A stretch of DNA of 64,000 nt from Carallia brachiata (lineage: Eukaryota; Streptophyta; Magnoliopsida; Malpighiales; Rhizophoraceae). The translations under genes and the position numbers were made by a program. Under the pieces are notes generated by a model. That model worked only from the letters and a program-made list of their open reading frames with translations, searched no databases and was not told the origin of the DNA. Within the stretch, counting starts at the first letter, position 1. Each line of letters begins with the position of its first letter. Location: contig JADCRB010000068.1 of the NCBI GenBank assembly GCA_021464245.1, positions 11,645,432 to 11,709,431 on the forward strand, in the 5' to 3' direction. This document shows positions 51,933-64,000 of this stretch, one piece after another.

Positions 51933-52742
51933 TCAATAATCAGGCATAAGCTGGCTGATCTTGCCTTCTTCAAGGGCCATCTTTTGCTCAGTAATCTTTA
52001 ACCAAATACAAACCCCTGTAAAACTGAGGACCAAACTGGCAAACCCACTTCCCAATCCAATCCCAACAATGGCCAAAATGGACAAACCTTTGTTCTTCAT
52101 AGGAGGCAAAGGATACCCATAAAGATCCTTATTTCCCTCGAACGAACTGGCGTTGAATCTCGGCAAGCTGCCACTTCTGTTGCCCAACCAAGCCGGTATC
52201 GGCCCGGACAGCTTATTGTTGCTGACATCGAAAGCCGACAGCCTGATTAGAAGACCCAGTTCTTGTGGGATTGGACCGGAGAGAAGATTGTCGTGCAAAT
52301 CAATGACGTTCAAGTAAGCGCACATTGCGAGCTGCGGCGGGATCTCTCCGTTGAGTCTGTTTGACGAGAGATTGAGGACGCGAGCGAGGTTGACGAGCTT
52401 CTGCAAATCGGGAGGGATGGGGCCGGCGAGAGAGTTGGAGCTGAGGTCGAGGGACTGGAGGTTGGTGCAATTGGAGAGATAAGGAGAAATGGAGCCTTGG
52501 AGGGAGAGGTTGGTGAGGGACAGCTTGTAGATGCGGCCATTGTTGCAGGTGGCCCCCGGTAGGTAGGAGGTGAACCCTGAACATGGGTTCGCAAAATTTG
52601 GTTGTGTCCAGTTTTGGAGTGAGTTTTTTGGGTCTTTCAAGGAGGAGCTTAGTTGGGTCAAGCAAAGCTCGTCGCTTGGATCTGATGTTGAGGTTGTTGC
52701 TAATGTTAGCAGAGTCAACAAAACCAGTGATCCAACACCCAT
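51933..52742 (-). CDS. RLP44: Receptor-like protein 44 (RLP44), intact single exon
   Basis: 269 residues, uninterrupted. It has a signal peptide ([20 protein letters not shown]), a paired-Cys N-cap ([15 protein letters not shown]), and about five short leucine-rich repeats ([68 protein letters not shown]). One transmembrane helix ([24 protein letters not shown], residues about 222-248) precedes a 21-residue cytosolic tail ending KISQLMPDY, which keeps a Ser and the final Tyr. In Arabidopsis, RLP44 sits in the plasma membrane with BRI1/BAK1, links pectin methylesterification state to brassinosteroid signalling, and is regulated by tail phosphorylation. There is no kinase domain, as expected. 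It is the only gene here with no frame or splice defect. Long antisense frames over it are compositional shadows. Confidence 0.93.
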   Translation of the reverse strand: MGVGSLVLLTLLTLATTSTSDPSDELCLTQLSSSLKDPKNSLQNWTQPNFANPCSGFTSYLPGATCNNGRIYKLSLTNLSLQGSISPYLSNCTNLQSLDLSSNSLAGPIPPDLQKLVNLARVLNLSSNRLNGEIPPQLAMCAYLNVIDLHDNLLSGPIPQELGLLIRLSAFDVSNNKLSGPIPAWLGNRSGSLPRFNASSFEGNKDLYGYPLPPMKNKGLSILAIVGIGLGSGFASLVLSFTGVCIWLKITEQKMALEEGKISQLMPDY

Positions 52743-53035
52743 TTATTTACAGAAACAGAAACACAGAGACAGAAACAGAAGAGAGAGAGAGAGAGATTAT
52801 TGGTATTTTTGTTGGTGTTACTGTATGGGGTTTATTTTGTTTTATTTATTGCGAAAAGCGCAAGTGGAAAGAAGAAAAAGAAGAGGAGGGACGCAAAGCA
52901 AGAGGAAGACAAAACACGAGAGAGGAAAGAAAGAGAGAGGAGAGAGGCAAAGAAATGATGATTGTGGAGAAGTATTTTCATTCTCCTATTTGATTTCACT
53001 GTCATGAACAGGTGCATCTTATTTATATATCAGAC
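52743..53035 (-). promoter_or_regulatory. RLP44 leader and TATA box
   Basis: Upstream of the ATG (minus) there is a CT-rich leader complementary to the GA runs at 52774-52796 and 52855-52960. A TATA-like ATATATAAAT lies at 53030-53021, about 280 bases from the start codon. CT-rich leaders are common in plant genes. The transcription start is inferred. Confidence 0.45.
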
Positions 53036-56000
53036 AAGTTTTAGGCCTAAGCTAAGCTAACTTGCTAGAGGACTCAAAAATTCAATTGTCGGTTGTGGCT
53101 TTAGACCTAACCTAAGGAAGCCGCAACACACGAAGAAAGAGAAATAGGAGATGGCACTTGACTTTGAGCAATTGGGGTTTTGTTAAACGGGAAGAGTTTT
53201 TGCATTAGAAGTCGTTCCATGACGATTGGACTCAAATTTATGACAATAACAGATAATTTATTATACATAATTAAATAAGATTATATTTAATTTTATATCA
53301 TTCAAATAAAACTACATAACAGTGCTCTTAGTCAAAATGAAACAAACAAACAATGACTATTCCCAAAGACACAAGTGAGTGCATGAATTAGAGTGGTGAC
53401 CTGCCTACACAATTTGAGAAAGAGAGTGCTAAGATGGCGACAACACGTTGTTGGGTCAAGCAGGACTCAAGACTGAAGAGGGGTAGTTTAGCCATTTTAT
53501 TCTTTATTTTTTTTTGATAATTTATTTTTAAATAACATTAAATGACTTCAAATAAGTAGTGGTAATTTAATACACAATTTCATATATCAATTTTAATAAT
53601 TTATTAATTTTTTAAAATTTAATTATTTAATAATATATATTATTTTTTAATTATTTTAAAGTATTTAAGTAACTAATTTTTTTCCCTTATTTTCGAGGGA
53701 ACCAAGCAAAAGGGGCATTAATTTGTTGTCGACTGGGGATTGATTGGTGGGTTCGAGGAGGAAAGTGAGAGTTATTATTAAATTAAAGAAGTTGTCCAGT
53801 TTATCCGTGACGACGAGACTGGGAAGTAGGAATGATGCCAAAAATCTAGTCCAGTCCCCTCCCATCCCTCCAGTCTCCAGCCCTCCACCTCCCCACCTTC
53901 CGCCACCACATTCCCTTCCATTATTAACGGCATTGATCAGCTCTGTCCCTTTTCGGAGTTGGACTCATTTCAACCGCCAGATCTCCCCACCCATTTATTC
54001 GATGTAAATAAAATTACGTAAATATACTTAATAAAATATAAAATTAATTTAATAATATATTTAATTATTTTTTAATTTTATATATTTTTTATAATTTAAC
54101 AGTTTAAATTATTACGTATCTATTACACGGTGATAATTACGTGTCTAACATGTTTTTCCCGTAATCCATTTATCATTCATGATTGAGACAACTCATTGGC
54201 ATCCACACAATGTTCTACTTCAAAAACAGTTCTACTTTGTAGCTGCTTGACTGTAATCCTGCTCTCCAGAAGGGCGTTGCTCTGCAAAGTTGCAATCATC
54301 AGAATTATTGCTCACCTAAACATTATATATCGGAAAGAGGAAATACTTTCTATCCAACCATCATAATTATCCTTTATAGGTACCGTCATTTTTGCGCCAA
54401 AAAAATGTATTTACTTAATATTTCTCATTACTATTCTAGCAGCAAGTTTTACAGGAAAAAAATTTTCTCCCATGTTATTAGTTGAGTTTTGTGAAATGGG
54501 GTCTATTGTTAACTTAGCATTCTTGCACCATGATGGGGAAAAAAGTACGAAAAGAGAAATATAGAGATGAAATTTGAAGGGAAAATAAAACTTTTAGGGG
54601 ACAGGATTGATTTTAATGGGCTACAATGAAATTTCTTTTTTAAATTTTTTTTTATCTGAAATCGTTTAGTATCTACTCTAATAAGTTAATTAATCTGTAT
54701 CGATTCGGACAAAATTTTTAAAGACGGTAAAAATATCTCAACAGATATTTAACGTGACTACATTTTTAGGGATTTAAACTCAAAATCTCTAATTGAACGA
54801 CAATGAATTCTTACCTTCTGGATTAACGTCGGCTAATAAAATTTTTTCTTCTTTACCATGTTCATGTTCATTAGATATTAAATAAACAAGTGCATAAAAT
54901 TTTCTATATATCTTTTCTCTCCCTCTGTATGCTTCTCCCTCTCAAACATAGTGCTCAACGGAGTTGAATGCGGTATTTGCAATTGAAAATTTAGCAAAAG
55001 TTATTCCAGTTATGGATGTTCGAAAAAATTTGAAAAATTTAATTTATTGAACTTAAAATGGAATTTAACTTGTTTCACAAACTAAACTGAACTGAACAGA
55101 AAATTTTAATTAGCTGAAAAAAAATTCATTTTACTCTTCTAAAATAACTGAACTTAAAATGGCTATATAAAAAACAATTCAATTTAACTTTTGAAGTCAG
55201 TACCTGAGCACCTATATTTCCAGTGGTCTTTGACAATGGTATGTACACGTAGTCATGTGGATTATTTATATTTTAGTGCATTTTTGGTTGGGATAAGGCA
55301 ATTGACTTTTTTAAATGGCTGGGTAATGCCACTATAATGTCTTTGTTATTAAAACTTTAGTATATCTAGTCAAAAGTTCTGTGTATTTATTATTTAGTTT
55401 TTCCACATAATTTTATTATCGTTTTATAAGTAATATTATATGATATCAAATAAATAATAATAAATAATTATATAATCTCAATATATAATAATTTATTTTA
55501 TTTTATTTTATTTTTATAAATTTAACTATCTAATTAATATTACTTTTATCTAAACCACCAAACTTTTTCAATTTTTTATTTGAAAACTACTCCATGCATT
55601 TGACATGCATGCGAGCTTGAGTGCAACTCCTAAACCCGTCATTTTTTTTTTCTCTGTATAAACTTCTAGGTGGAATGTTTTAAGAGTATTGTAGGTCATA
55701 ATAGATTTTGTATTTTAGATTGTATATATATTTTTATAATAAAAATAATAAAGTATGAGTGATACCTCATAGATATGTCATAAAAAATTACGTTATTTTA
55801 CCGCACACAATGGATAATGGTCATTACACTGAACTACTGAAAGAAAATAGATTGTATATTTTTTAACGTGTCCTCTTAATACGTATTAAACTCAATTACC
55901 GTAGCATCAAGAGCACTGGACTGAAATGAATTAAACCTATATATAAACGGTCAAATTGCTTAGTAGCAAATGTAGACAAGAAAATGAATTAAGTTTTAAT

Positions 56001-59000
56001 ATCCTATCAAATAAAATTTTGAAATTTTAAATTCACTTACAAATTAATTACAAGTAGAGAAGTCCAAAAATATAACAATCATGTCAGATATTTGTGTGAT
56101 TTATCACCATAAACTTTATACTCTTTAATATATACACATTCATTTGTTACAACGTGTTTACAGAATGCTATTAGCTTTTTTGGTCTTTTTCTGTGTGCCA
56201 CGATCATGTTCTTTCCGCGTGCAAAGCAATATAAATGCACCATCCAAATTCTATTACGGCAAAATCCTCGTATAAACTTCATAAAGAACGTGAGCACACG
56301 TTTATGCCCTCTATTTTTCCTTTTCTTTAAGGTTTTTAGGAGGGTGGAGGCCACATACTAAGAAATTATATCCCGCTGCATATACCCTAATAAAAGTAAC
56401 CACCGAATGTGGTATGTTGGTGGTTACTTGATGCAGCTCCTCTTTCCGTAACTTGAGCTCGAGTTCTTTCAGTGGTGCTAACTCCAATATTTAGAAGTTA
56501 AATACTGAAAGCATACTATTAAGTTTTAAATTCGTTAACATTATAGTCAGTTGTAAAAGAGGTCTACTCGGACCTATCAATACTTTGGTGATGAGTCTAT
56601 CCTTATAAAGTCGGTTAAATAATGTATCTAAATAGAAGTTACTCTGATTTCAACTAAAAAATTTAATGACTGATATATCGATAATGCATTTTTTTTATTG
56701 TTAAAAAAATCTTATTAAAAATATAAAATTTTATAGTAATAAATTTTAAAAACGGAACATAATTTATAATATTTATAGACTTCTTTATTTAATAGCTTGA
56801 GCCTTTAAATAAATTTATCATTTAAAGGTACTATTTTGATATAATATTAAAATTTAATTTATTCTATTATCTACACTCCCCGCTCAGGTGGGCAGTTTGG
56901 CCCTTGTTATATCTTCAGGTGATTTAAAACCTTTCAATGGAGCCTCGCACCAGCACCTGAGTTTAGCCTATTCAGCCCACGTGTTAATTGGATTTAATAT
57001 GCGTCAATTTTTTTGAGCAACTAATACGCGTCAATTTGGGGGTATTAACCCAAAAAAAAAAAAAGTCTCGGTGCATTGAAAATCTTAGATTTTAAAGTTG
57101 AAAAAAAAGTGTAAAATTTATAAAAATAAAAAAGTTACTTTATTAGATAGTTTATATTTTAACGTGTTTCTTAATGAAAATATAAAATATATATAATGTT
57201 TAAAAACTATCCTCCTTAATAACTGAAATTTTTGAAGGATTTCATATTTGAAGGTGTTATTTGACACAACCATTGTCATTTAGCAAAATCTGTAGATATA
57301 CGCATCATAATTCAAGAAGATGTTTGTTATGTAACTTAATTTTAGATAATAACAAATTAATCAAAAATTTATTTAACGATATATTCAATAATTTATCTAT
57401 TTTATTTTAAATTTTAATCATCTAACGACTCATATCACTTTATTATTAATTAATATTGCTACATACTATTTTTCATCCACGAATTGCAACCTTGTGTCTC
57501 ACAATAAAATAAAAAGGTTTTCCTTAAACCGCTGGTGACTACAATCCCATCCACAATGCCACCATTATCTAGAATATATCTACAAAAAAAAAAAAAAAAA
57601 AAAAGCAAAATAGTTACTATCCTTTAGGGAAAGAAAAATCTCGAACATTTCAATTTTACAATACCCCTGTAAAATTAATGGAGGGCTCCATTGATAAATT
57701 TTGAGTCGCATGTTTTGGCAGTGTAGACTTATTCGTGCTAAAAGACTCCATTTTCGTAACCTTCAATTTTCACTTTAATCCAAAAAAAAAAAAAAAAAAT
57801 CTCTCTATTGTTATAAATCATACATCTTTTTTTGCAGAATTATAATTCAAAACCTTCAACATAAAAGTATTAAATTTTAACGCTCTAAGAGACCAGCACA
57901 AAAAATAAAATGATCTCACTATCTATGCAGCAAAGAATGCAAGGCAATAAAGGAGAGGTGTGATACTTTAACTGGTCCAATTAGTTACAAGGCGAAATAC
58001 ACGCATTGGCAATGCCTAATTCGTGAGACTAGACGGCTCTTGGAAGGAGATTAAATGAAAGTTGGTCTAATAAGACACTAAATGACCAAATTCCTATCGC
58101 AAGGCATTTGGCAAGTCTTTGCGAACGTGGAAAAGAAGAGGGAATTTGAATGTGAATGCAAATGTTGTTAGTGGGGTGGTTTGTCCTAAGAAATATGATT
58201 TGTCTTTTCTTCCTCTTTGGTGCTGTAGTCAAAGATAGGCTACTGCTTGGTCGGCACAATGTTGTGAATGGCTTCTTCAAAACAAACTTTTGCAAGATAT
58301 TATCATGTCTTTGTTGTATCTTCAAGCACGGGGCAGGCCAGTTGGAGGAAGACTAATTGAAAAGGAATTTAAAAGAGAGAATTTTTATTCTGTAACTTCT
58401 TGGATCATTTTGCCTTCGTCAAGTAATCTTTTAATCTAAAATGTAAATTGATAGATGAGAGAATAAGATTAGATTATATATTAAATTGTAACATAACTTC
58501 TCACTCGAAAATTAATCAAACTAAAAGGGTGAAAGAAATATAGAAATTAAAATTTAATATCATATTAAAAAATTTTTCAACTTAAAACCTTAAGTATTAG
58601 ATAAGGTCGAATTACTTATTAAATTTTAACACTCTTCAAACATAGTGGCTAGCGGATATTTATCATGTGATGTCCATTAATGATATTATTATAATTATTC
58701 TAGTAAGACTTTTTGAAATTAAATTGCCATGGTGTCGCACTAAGAAATCACGTCATGAATATTAAACAAGCGAAGCCCACGTACAAAACGACAAATTATT
58801 GGTTTAAGTCGTACCAAAATTTAACTTGACGTAGAAAAATATAGTTGCAGAATAAATAAATAATAATTAATTGATTATTTTGTGTGAGTCAGTTGATTTA
58901 TATTTATAATAAAAATAAATATATTTTTTTATTATAAATATTAATTTTATTTCACATTTATTTTATGTCTGATTTCTCGATATGTCCCCGTAATAAGCCT

Positions 59001-59915
59001 CTGTATCATACATACTCTTTCATGAAAACAAAAACTTGATGAAACTCTTAGTACTGTTAACACTGCTCAATGTTGATTTAATGTCTTATGTCGCAAACAA
59101 TAAAGGAAAATTGGTTTCCTCGTAAAAACCATATATTGAATGTTAATTCGAGTCATGGTGAGTTTTTGTTTTTCTTATTTTTTTTGGGCAATTTTTTTTT
59201 TTTTTTGACAATAATCTTGAAGAATATGCGCAGGACTATGTAACAATTCCTTTTGCTTTTAATGCTATCTTTTATTTCTTGATTCCACTACTGAGTTCTT
59301 TTCACTAATATATCATTTCTCTTGACCACTCTTTGAGGTCTAAGGTGGACTTTCTCAGCCGACTTTATCAAAAGTACACAATCACGTCATATCTCTCTTG
59401 AAGAAAATTTCCAAATAAATTTTTTAATATAAAAATAAAAATCTTAAGAATTCGTTTAGCTATTGAAGTGAATATATTTTTTTTACTAAAAAATGATTTT
59501 TCCGACTAAAAAATGATTTTTTTTTGTAAAAATACAAATTGTTAAGTTTTTATGAAATCTTTGACTCCCAACGTAAATTCATTTCAAAAGTCTTACGATT
59601 ACAATACCGAAAAAGAAATGGTGGTGCAAATTGGGCCACAATTGATAGACATGAAAGGCCCTGAATTTCCATACGTGGACTCTGAGTCTGCGGTGTTAAA
59701 CAATGCACCAGTACATAACTTGCCCTCTGTTGTCTTTTCGAATTTCAGTAGAATTAATTATCCAAAAAAAAAATCATGTCTCTCACGGTGCCATTGATTG
59801 AAACTTATAATCTTCGTCCTTAAGATTTTAAGTTTTAACCTTACAAAAATATAAGATTCATAAGAATAGAAAGAACTATTTTTATTATATTATTTGTGAC
59901 TCAACAGATATCTAA
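53036..59915. other. Long gene-free intergenic DNA
   Basis: Only short frames (for example 53744-54007, 56079-56354, 58029-58325) without domains or linked exons; several A/T homopolymers. No RNA gene, transposon end or conserved protein recognised. Confidence 0.5.
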
Positions 59916-59916
59916 A

Positions 59917-59919
<3 letters not shown>

Positions 59920-59952
<33 letters not shown>
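59920..59952. repeat. (AT)n microsatellite
   Basis: An uninterrupted AT/TA dinucleotide run of about 33 bases. Confidence 0.85.
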
Positions 59953-59956
<4 letters not shown>

Positions 59957-61015
59957 CTCCATATCTACATCACCAAAAAGTTGGAAAAAAAGGCACAAAA
60001 TATTTCCATGACTCATAGACCAGTAACCTGAGTTGGGCTTTATTTTCTCGCAGTGGTCCTAATTTCCAAAGACTCTCCAAGCTATATATCCATCCAACTC
60101 GGCTGAAGTAACAAGAGACAGAACATGAGTGCCAACAAGCCAACACAGTGGTGGAGCTGCATTCGCGCCCTTTAATGTGGTCTTCATATAGCTACTGGTA
60201 AAAGGTAAGAGTATCTAGCAACAAGTCATTTTTTTTTTTGACTGTCAAGAATTATACAATAAAAATAATTATTTTTATTTTTATAAATTTAAAATTTAAA
60301 AATAAAGATATAAATTCTTAACTGCTAAATGTCCTGTTGGCACCAACACCAAAGTCTTCTAAATAGGAAAGTGAAAATGAGAGGCCACCAAAGGATCAAG
60401 GGGCCCATTTCAATTTGTGTGGTGCAAAGTAGGGGGCCCCTTTCAATTTTTAGGCCCTCTGGCTCTATGTTTTTCCACCTCTAGCCGCACTCGGCCCCTG
60501 TTTTTGGGTTCTTCGGACAGCATACTGATGTCGTGTCTACGTCTGATAGCGTCGTCCAACTCTTTGTCACACTTCAGGCCAAGCTTCCGTGGGGTGCTAG
60601 AAAAAGCATTTATTATTAATCTATTATCACGTATATGACATTGACCATCACCAGTAGTGGGAACCGGAGACATCGTTTAAATTATGGTAGGTAAAGAACA
60701 ACAAGAATTTATTTATTTATTTATAGACGAACTTTTTGGATCAAAAATTTTAAGATTAGTATTATTATTATTATTTTACGTAAATTAACACAAATATAAT
60801 GTTCATAACACGAAGATAAAACAAAGAGAGGTGAATCGATCAAGTTTGGGTATACTAGGGGTGAACGACTTGTAGTCTGTTGTTGTGCCTTTCCGAAACA
60901 TGTCGGGAGCCGAAGGTAGCAGGGACGGAGTCATGGAACCACGCGTACAACTAAGGACAACCTTTCTAAAATGGAAAAAGCCAGATGACTGTTTTGTGAG
61001 GTAATTTCTCTAATC
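59953..61015. other. Gene-free intergenic DNA
   Basis: Overlapping opposite-strand short frames at 60417-60673 are not supported by any domain. Nothing else seen. Confidence 0.5.
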
Positions 61016-61213
61016 GTTATATGTAACATAATAAAAAAAATTATACAATATGACAAAGAAATTAGAAAAAAATTATGTGATGTATTATAAGAAATTATAC
61101 GATGCGTAATCAGTCATTAAAAATAAAAAAAATTTTAATAGCTAGTGACAATTTGTATAATTTCTTTTAACATATCATATAATTTTTTTTTTGTCATATC
61201 ATATACAACAACT
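61016..61213. mobile_element. Possible AT-rich fold-back element
   Basis: The left half contains TTATACAATATGACAAAG and AAGAAATTATACGATG. The right half carries inverted counterparts (GTATAATTTCTTTTAACATA, TTTTTTTTTGTCATATCATA). Pairing is imperfect and AT-rich, so this is tentative. Confidence 0.4.
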
Positions 61214-61350
61214 ATGGAAACTCCTTAAGGCTACAGCCACTTAGTGATGTCCTTCTAAAATATTCAGGGGAGAGGTTGTTGTAAATTATTATTATATTTT
61301 AAAATGCTAATTATCACGTATATGATTTGATCAAATTAGTCGTTATATGA

Positions 61351-61510
61351 CCGTTGGACTAACTGTTTTATGACCGTTGAACTAGCCGTTATTTGACCGT
61401 TATTTAGCCGTTACTTGTCATTATATATTTAATTGTTATCAGCCGTTATAATTTATTAGAAACTTTATTCTTACTTATGAGACATAAAACTATACCTATT
61501 ATAAAAAGAC
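61351..61510 (+). promoter_or_regulatory. CCGTT motif cluster followed by a TATA box
   Basis: CCGTT occurs at 61351, 61374, 61386, 61397, 61408 and 61443 in a loosely repeated context (TTTGACCGTTATTTAGCCGT). ATTATAAAAAGAC, a good TATA box, follows at 61498-61510. On the minus strand the motif reads AACGG, the core bound by MYB3R-type factors. No gene follows, so it may be the U3 of a solo LTR. Confidence 0.35.
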
Positions 61511-64000
61511 CATCCATCATCTTTCAAGTGGTTATGAGAAGTGTGAGAATATTTTCTCCTTTATCTATACATGAGAGGCTTATACTACTGGTTTAGTTTT
61601 AGAGATAACACTGTTTCTGTCACCTCACTATTTGAAGTGCACATTAATGGGAAGGTCTGTCGTATCCTGGGAGGATAATCGTTGCGACTTACTGTACTGA
61701 GACTACTTGTCTACGGGGCGGAAACTATCCTTAAGGACAGTGTATATGCACGCTTCAGACATGATATCTTTTTTTTCTTTAATTTTATTTATTTATTTAG
61801 TAATATGAATTTATATATATCTCATTGATTGTTCAACATCATTAATTTTGTTCTTAATTTATTTATCTAAATTTTATATCTATTTTTATTGATAATTTCC
61901 AACATTCTTAAAGATAGTTTAGATGTTAGAATTATTTGCTTGTGATGTCTATTCTTAAATAAGCTCATTGTTGGTGGAGTAAATCCCGATTTCTTAAATT
62001 TTCTATCTCGATGTCTTTTGTTAATTGATGTATATGAACTTTGGGTTAGATATGACAATGCATGCCTTTAAAAATTTTCAATCTTGAGCATGCTATTATG
62101 TGTGTATAAATGGAATCGATAGTCTGTGAGAATAATATTTTGGATTAGACAATGCATTTTTTTTTTCTCGTGTGCCTTGTCCTTATATGAGAAGGCTCAT
62201 ATCAACTTGTTTCTATTTTTTGTTCATTCTATTGCATGGCCAAGCATTGTTGTGTCTCTTGTGCAGCTTCTAAAATTTCATATTATCCACATCATCAATC
62301 CTTGTTGGCATCTATAATTTCTTGGTTTCCGTTTTTGTATTATAGGTTCTCTCTTATGTTGTCTAGTTATTGATGTTGGTTTTAGACAATCAAATTTATT
62401 ATTTAAGGACAAGATGGATAACTGGAATGTAAAATCAATTCAACGATATATTGTTTATTCGGATAATCAAGATGATTTTTGTTAAACTAGAAAAATCTTT
62501 GTGCTAGCTTGAGACTTGAAATGTGCAGGAGAACTTTTCTTGCTTTCCAAATTGGTTATTAAGGTTTAGGCTTCATTTTAACTGAGGAATGGTGATACAT
62601 TGTCCTATATAAAGGCCAGTACTTGGAAGAAATCTAAAAGGAGCTTTTTTTTTGGCTCTTAAATCTGAATCATTGCTTTTGATATCTATAAATAGATTTT
62701 TGCATGACATGTCTCTGCTTATATGTTACTTTGTGAGCATTTGTTTTTAAGCATTAGTTGTTATGATAGCTTTTGTTAGGATGAAGATTTAATGTCCGTT
62801 GACAAAATTATTTTGTTAGCATTGGAAACCATTGTTAGGTGTTGTTGCTTGCCCAGTGATATTCCATGCTTAAGAGTTTGGTGCTGGTGGAGTAATCACA
62901 AGCCATAGAAGGCCAATAGTTGGTCTTAATTTCATAGTGAATTGATGCTAACGCAAGGACATGAAATTGGCTTATTTCGTTGAGTATCTTCATTTATCAA
63001 AGTGTGGTCTTTTGAATCGAGGGACCAGGTAAGTTTCTAAAATTTTCAAACAGAACATGACCATCATGACTTGCTTTGCTTGAATTTGGGACATATCTCC
63101 TGACTTTAAAATTTGAAACATGTGAAAAATGCCTAAAAATTATACTGCACGATAACAGTAAGATTGTTGGCACATTGGGAAAATTGGGCTTTTATCCATT
63201 TGTTGTTTGACACAATCACATGTGCATGTGATTTCTTGATTGATAACACGAATATTGGGCTATCTTTATTGTTAAAAAAAAAAAAAAAATTTGTTTGGGT
63301 CTTGTATGCTCACACGGGCTATATTCATTATAAAGTGGAAAAGAGAATTTTATTTGTATAATTTATATCTAGTTTTTCCTTGGTTGATTGGTTTTCTATA
63401 AGAAACAAGGTATATGATAATGAGAAAACTAATTGATTTTGTCTAGACAAGACAATACGAGTTTCATGTATAATTCAGAAGAGCAAAGGTAATAACTTTG
63501 TTGATATTCTTAATTTTTTGTGACTTTTGTAGTTGGCAAAAAAAAAAAAAAGGATACTAATATTGGTTGTATGTAGATGTTTTGAAGCTATTGAACTAGA
63601 AACAGGCGATAGATATAAATACAATGGTTATTTGGAGGCCTATATTGCCAGTCGTCAAGATAGCTCGACTAAAAGGGACTACAACACCAATGCTTGCTGC
63701 AATGACACTCTATCAATGCTAGAGCTCGTGTGTGACCTTGTCAAGTCCAGTCCAATAGTCGAAAGTAAAGGCCAGAATATAAAATGATCAAGAAAAAGAG
63801 AAAGTAGCACTCAAGGTTAGATGTAATCATTTAACTGCAATCAGGTACGTGAATTGATAAGACTATGGTAACATCTCAAATTAATTTCTTATGAGAGAAT
63901 GAGAATAAGTTTTGGTGAAGACATTTAGTCATTTGTTTTTACCAAGAATAACTTGTGTAATGGAAAGAAATAAACATATTTGTTTAACTCATGAGTTAGT
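61511..64000. other. Right-end region without a recognisable gene
   Basis: The sequence is less AT-extreme than its neighbours and reads somewhat like transcribed DNA. I can still identify no protein family: the best frame (63533-63787, 84 residues, beginning in a poly-A run) has no recognisable domain. It could be a decayed gene or element that continues past the window edge. Confidence 0.4.

Noticed and set aside
52570..53007. 145-residue open frame opposite RLP44 and its leader
   Set aside because: It is antisense to a conserved gene and then runs through GA repeats (Arg/Glu/Lys low complexity). No domain.
63533..63787. 84-residue frame at the right end
   Set aside because: It starts within a poly-A run and shows no recognisable domain. 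It may be part of something beyond the edge, but is unsupported here.
1..64000. CRISPR arrays, tRNA, rRNA or known ncRNA genes
   Set aside because: No spaced identical short repeats of CRISPR type. B-box-like motifs lack a full cloverleaf and sit in SINE-like contexts. A covariance-model search could not be run.

Overview
The window is plant nuclear DNA, most likely from a eudicot. It is AT-rich, its genes have many short GT-AG introns, and long gene-poor stretches hold homopolymers and small transposon relics. Six protein-coding genes can be supported. Species cannot be fixed from sequence alone; a rosid, perhaps Sapindales, is a guess.

Layout. 0-13 kb is gene-poor: a minisatellite next to a minus-strand TATA box (300-496), a SINE with target duplications (3.5 kb), a TRIM-like element (6.3-6.7 kb) and a 46-bp tandem duplication (9.5 kb). 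13.7-15.7 kb (-) is a type-2 ACC synthase. 16-24 kb has no gene but holds a fold-back MITE and a three-copy 80-bp repeat. 24.3-28.9 kb (+) is a 13-exon organellar HflX-type GTPase. 29.6-31.3 kb (-) is a PA-TM-RING (RMR-type) receptor/E3, convergent with HflX. 31.5-36.4 kb is AT-rich, with a 5'-truncated LINE and a MITE. 36.6-39.1 kb (+) is a CGR2/CGR3-type pectin methyltransferase, and 40.4-42.6 kb (+) is a PLS-class PPR protein. 42.7-51.9 kb holds two long-inverted-repeat elements and a decayed LINE. 51.9-52.7 kb (-) is RLP44. 52.8-64 kb has no recognisable gene.

From memory of the Arabidopsis annotation, ACS9 (At3g49700), CGR2 (At3g49720), HflX (At3g49725), a PPR (At3g49740) and RLP44 (At3g49750) lie close together on chromosome 3. 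The window therefore looks like the orthologous block with HflX and CGR swapped and an RMR gene added. CGR2 (pectin methylation), RLP44 (pectin-state signalling to the brassinosteroid receptor) and ACS (ethylene) all bear on cell-wall and growth control; any functional meaning of the linkage is inference.

Four of the six genes (ACS, HflX, CGR, PPR) carry small indels, mostly in homopolymers, that break an otherwise well-conserved frame. A fifth (RMR) has a suspect splice acceptor. The shared pattern points more to residual long-read assembly error than to five independent pseudogenes. I found no clearly novel system; the best leads are the fold-back elements, two TATA boxes preceded by repeated motifs, and the RING duplication in the RMR gene.
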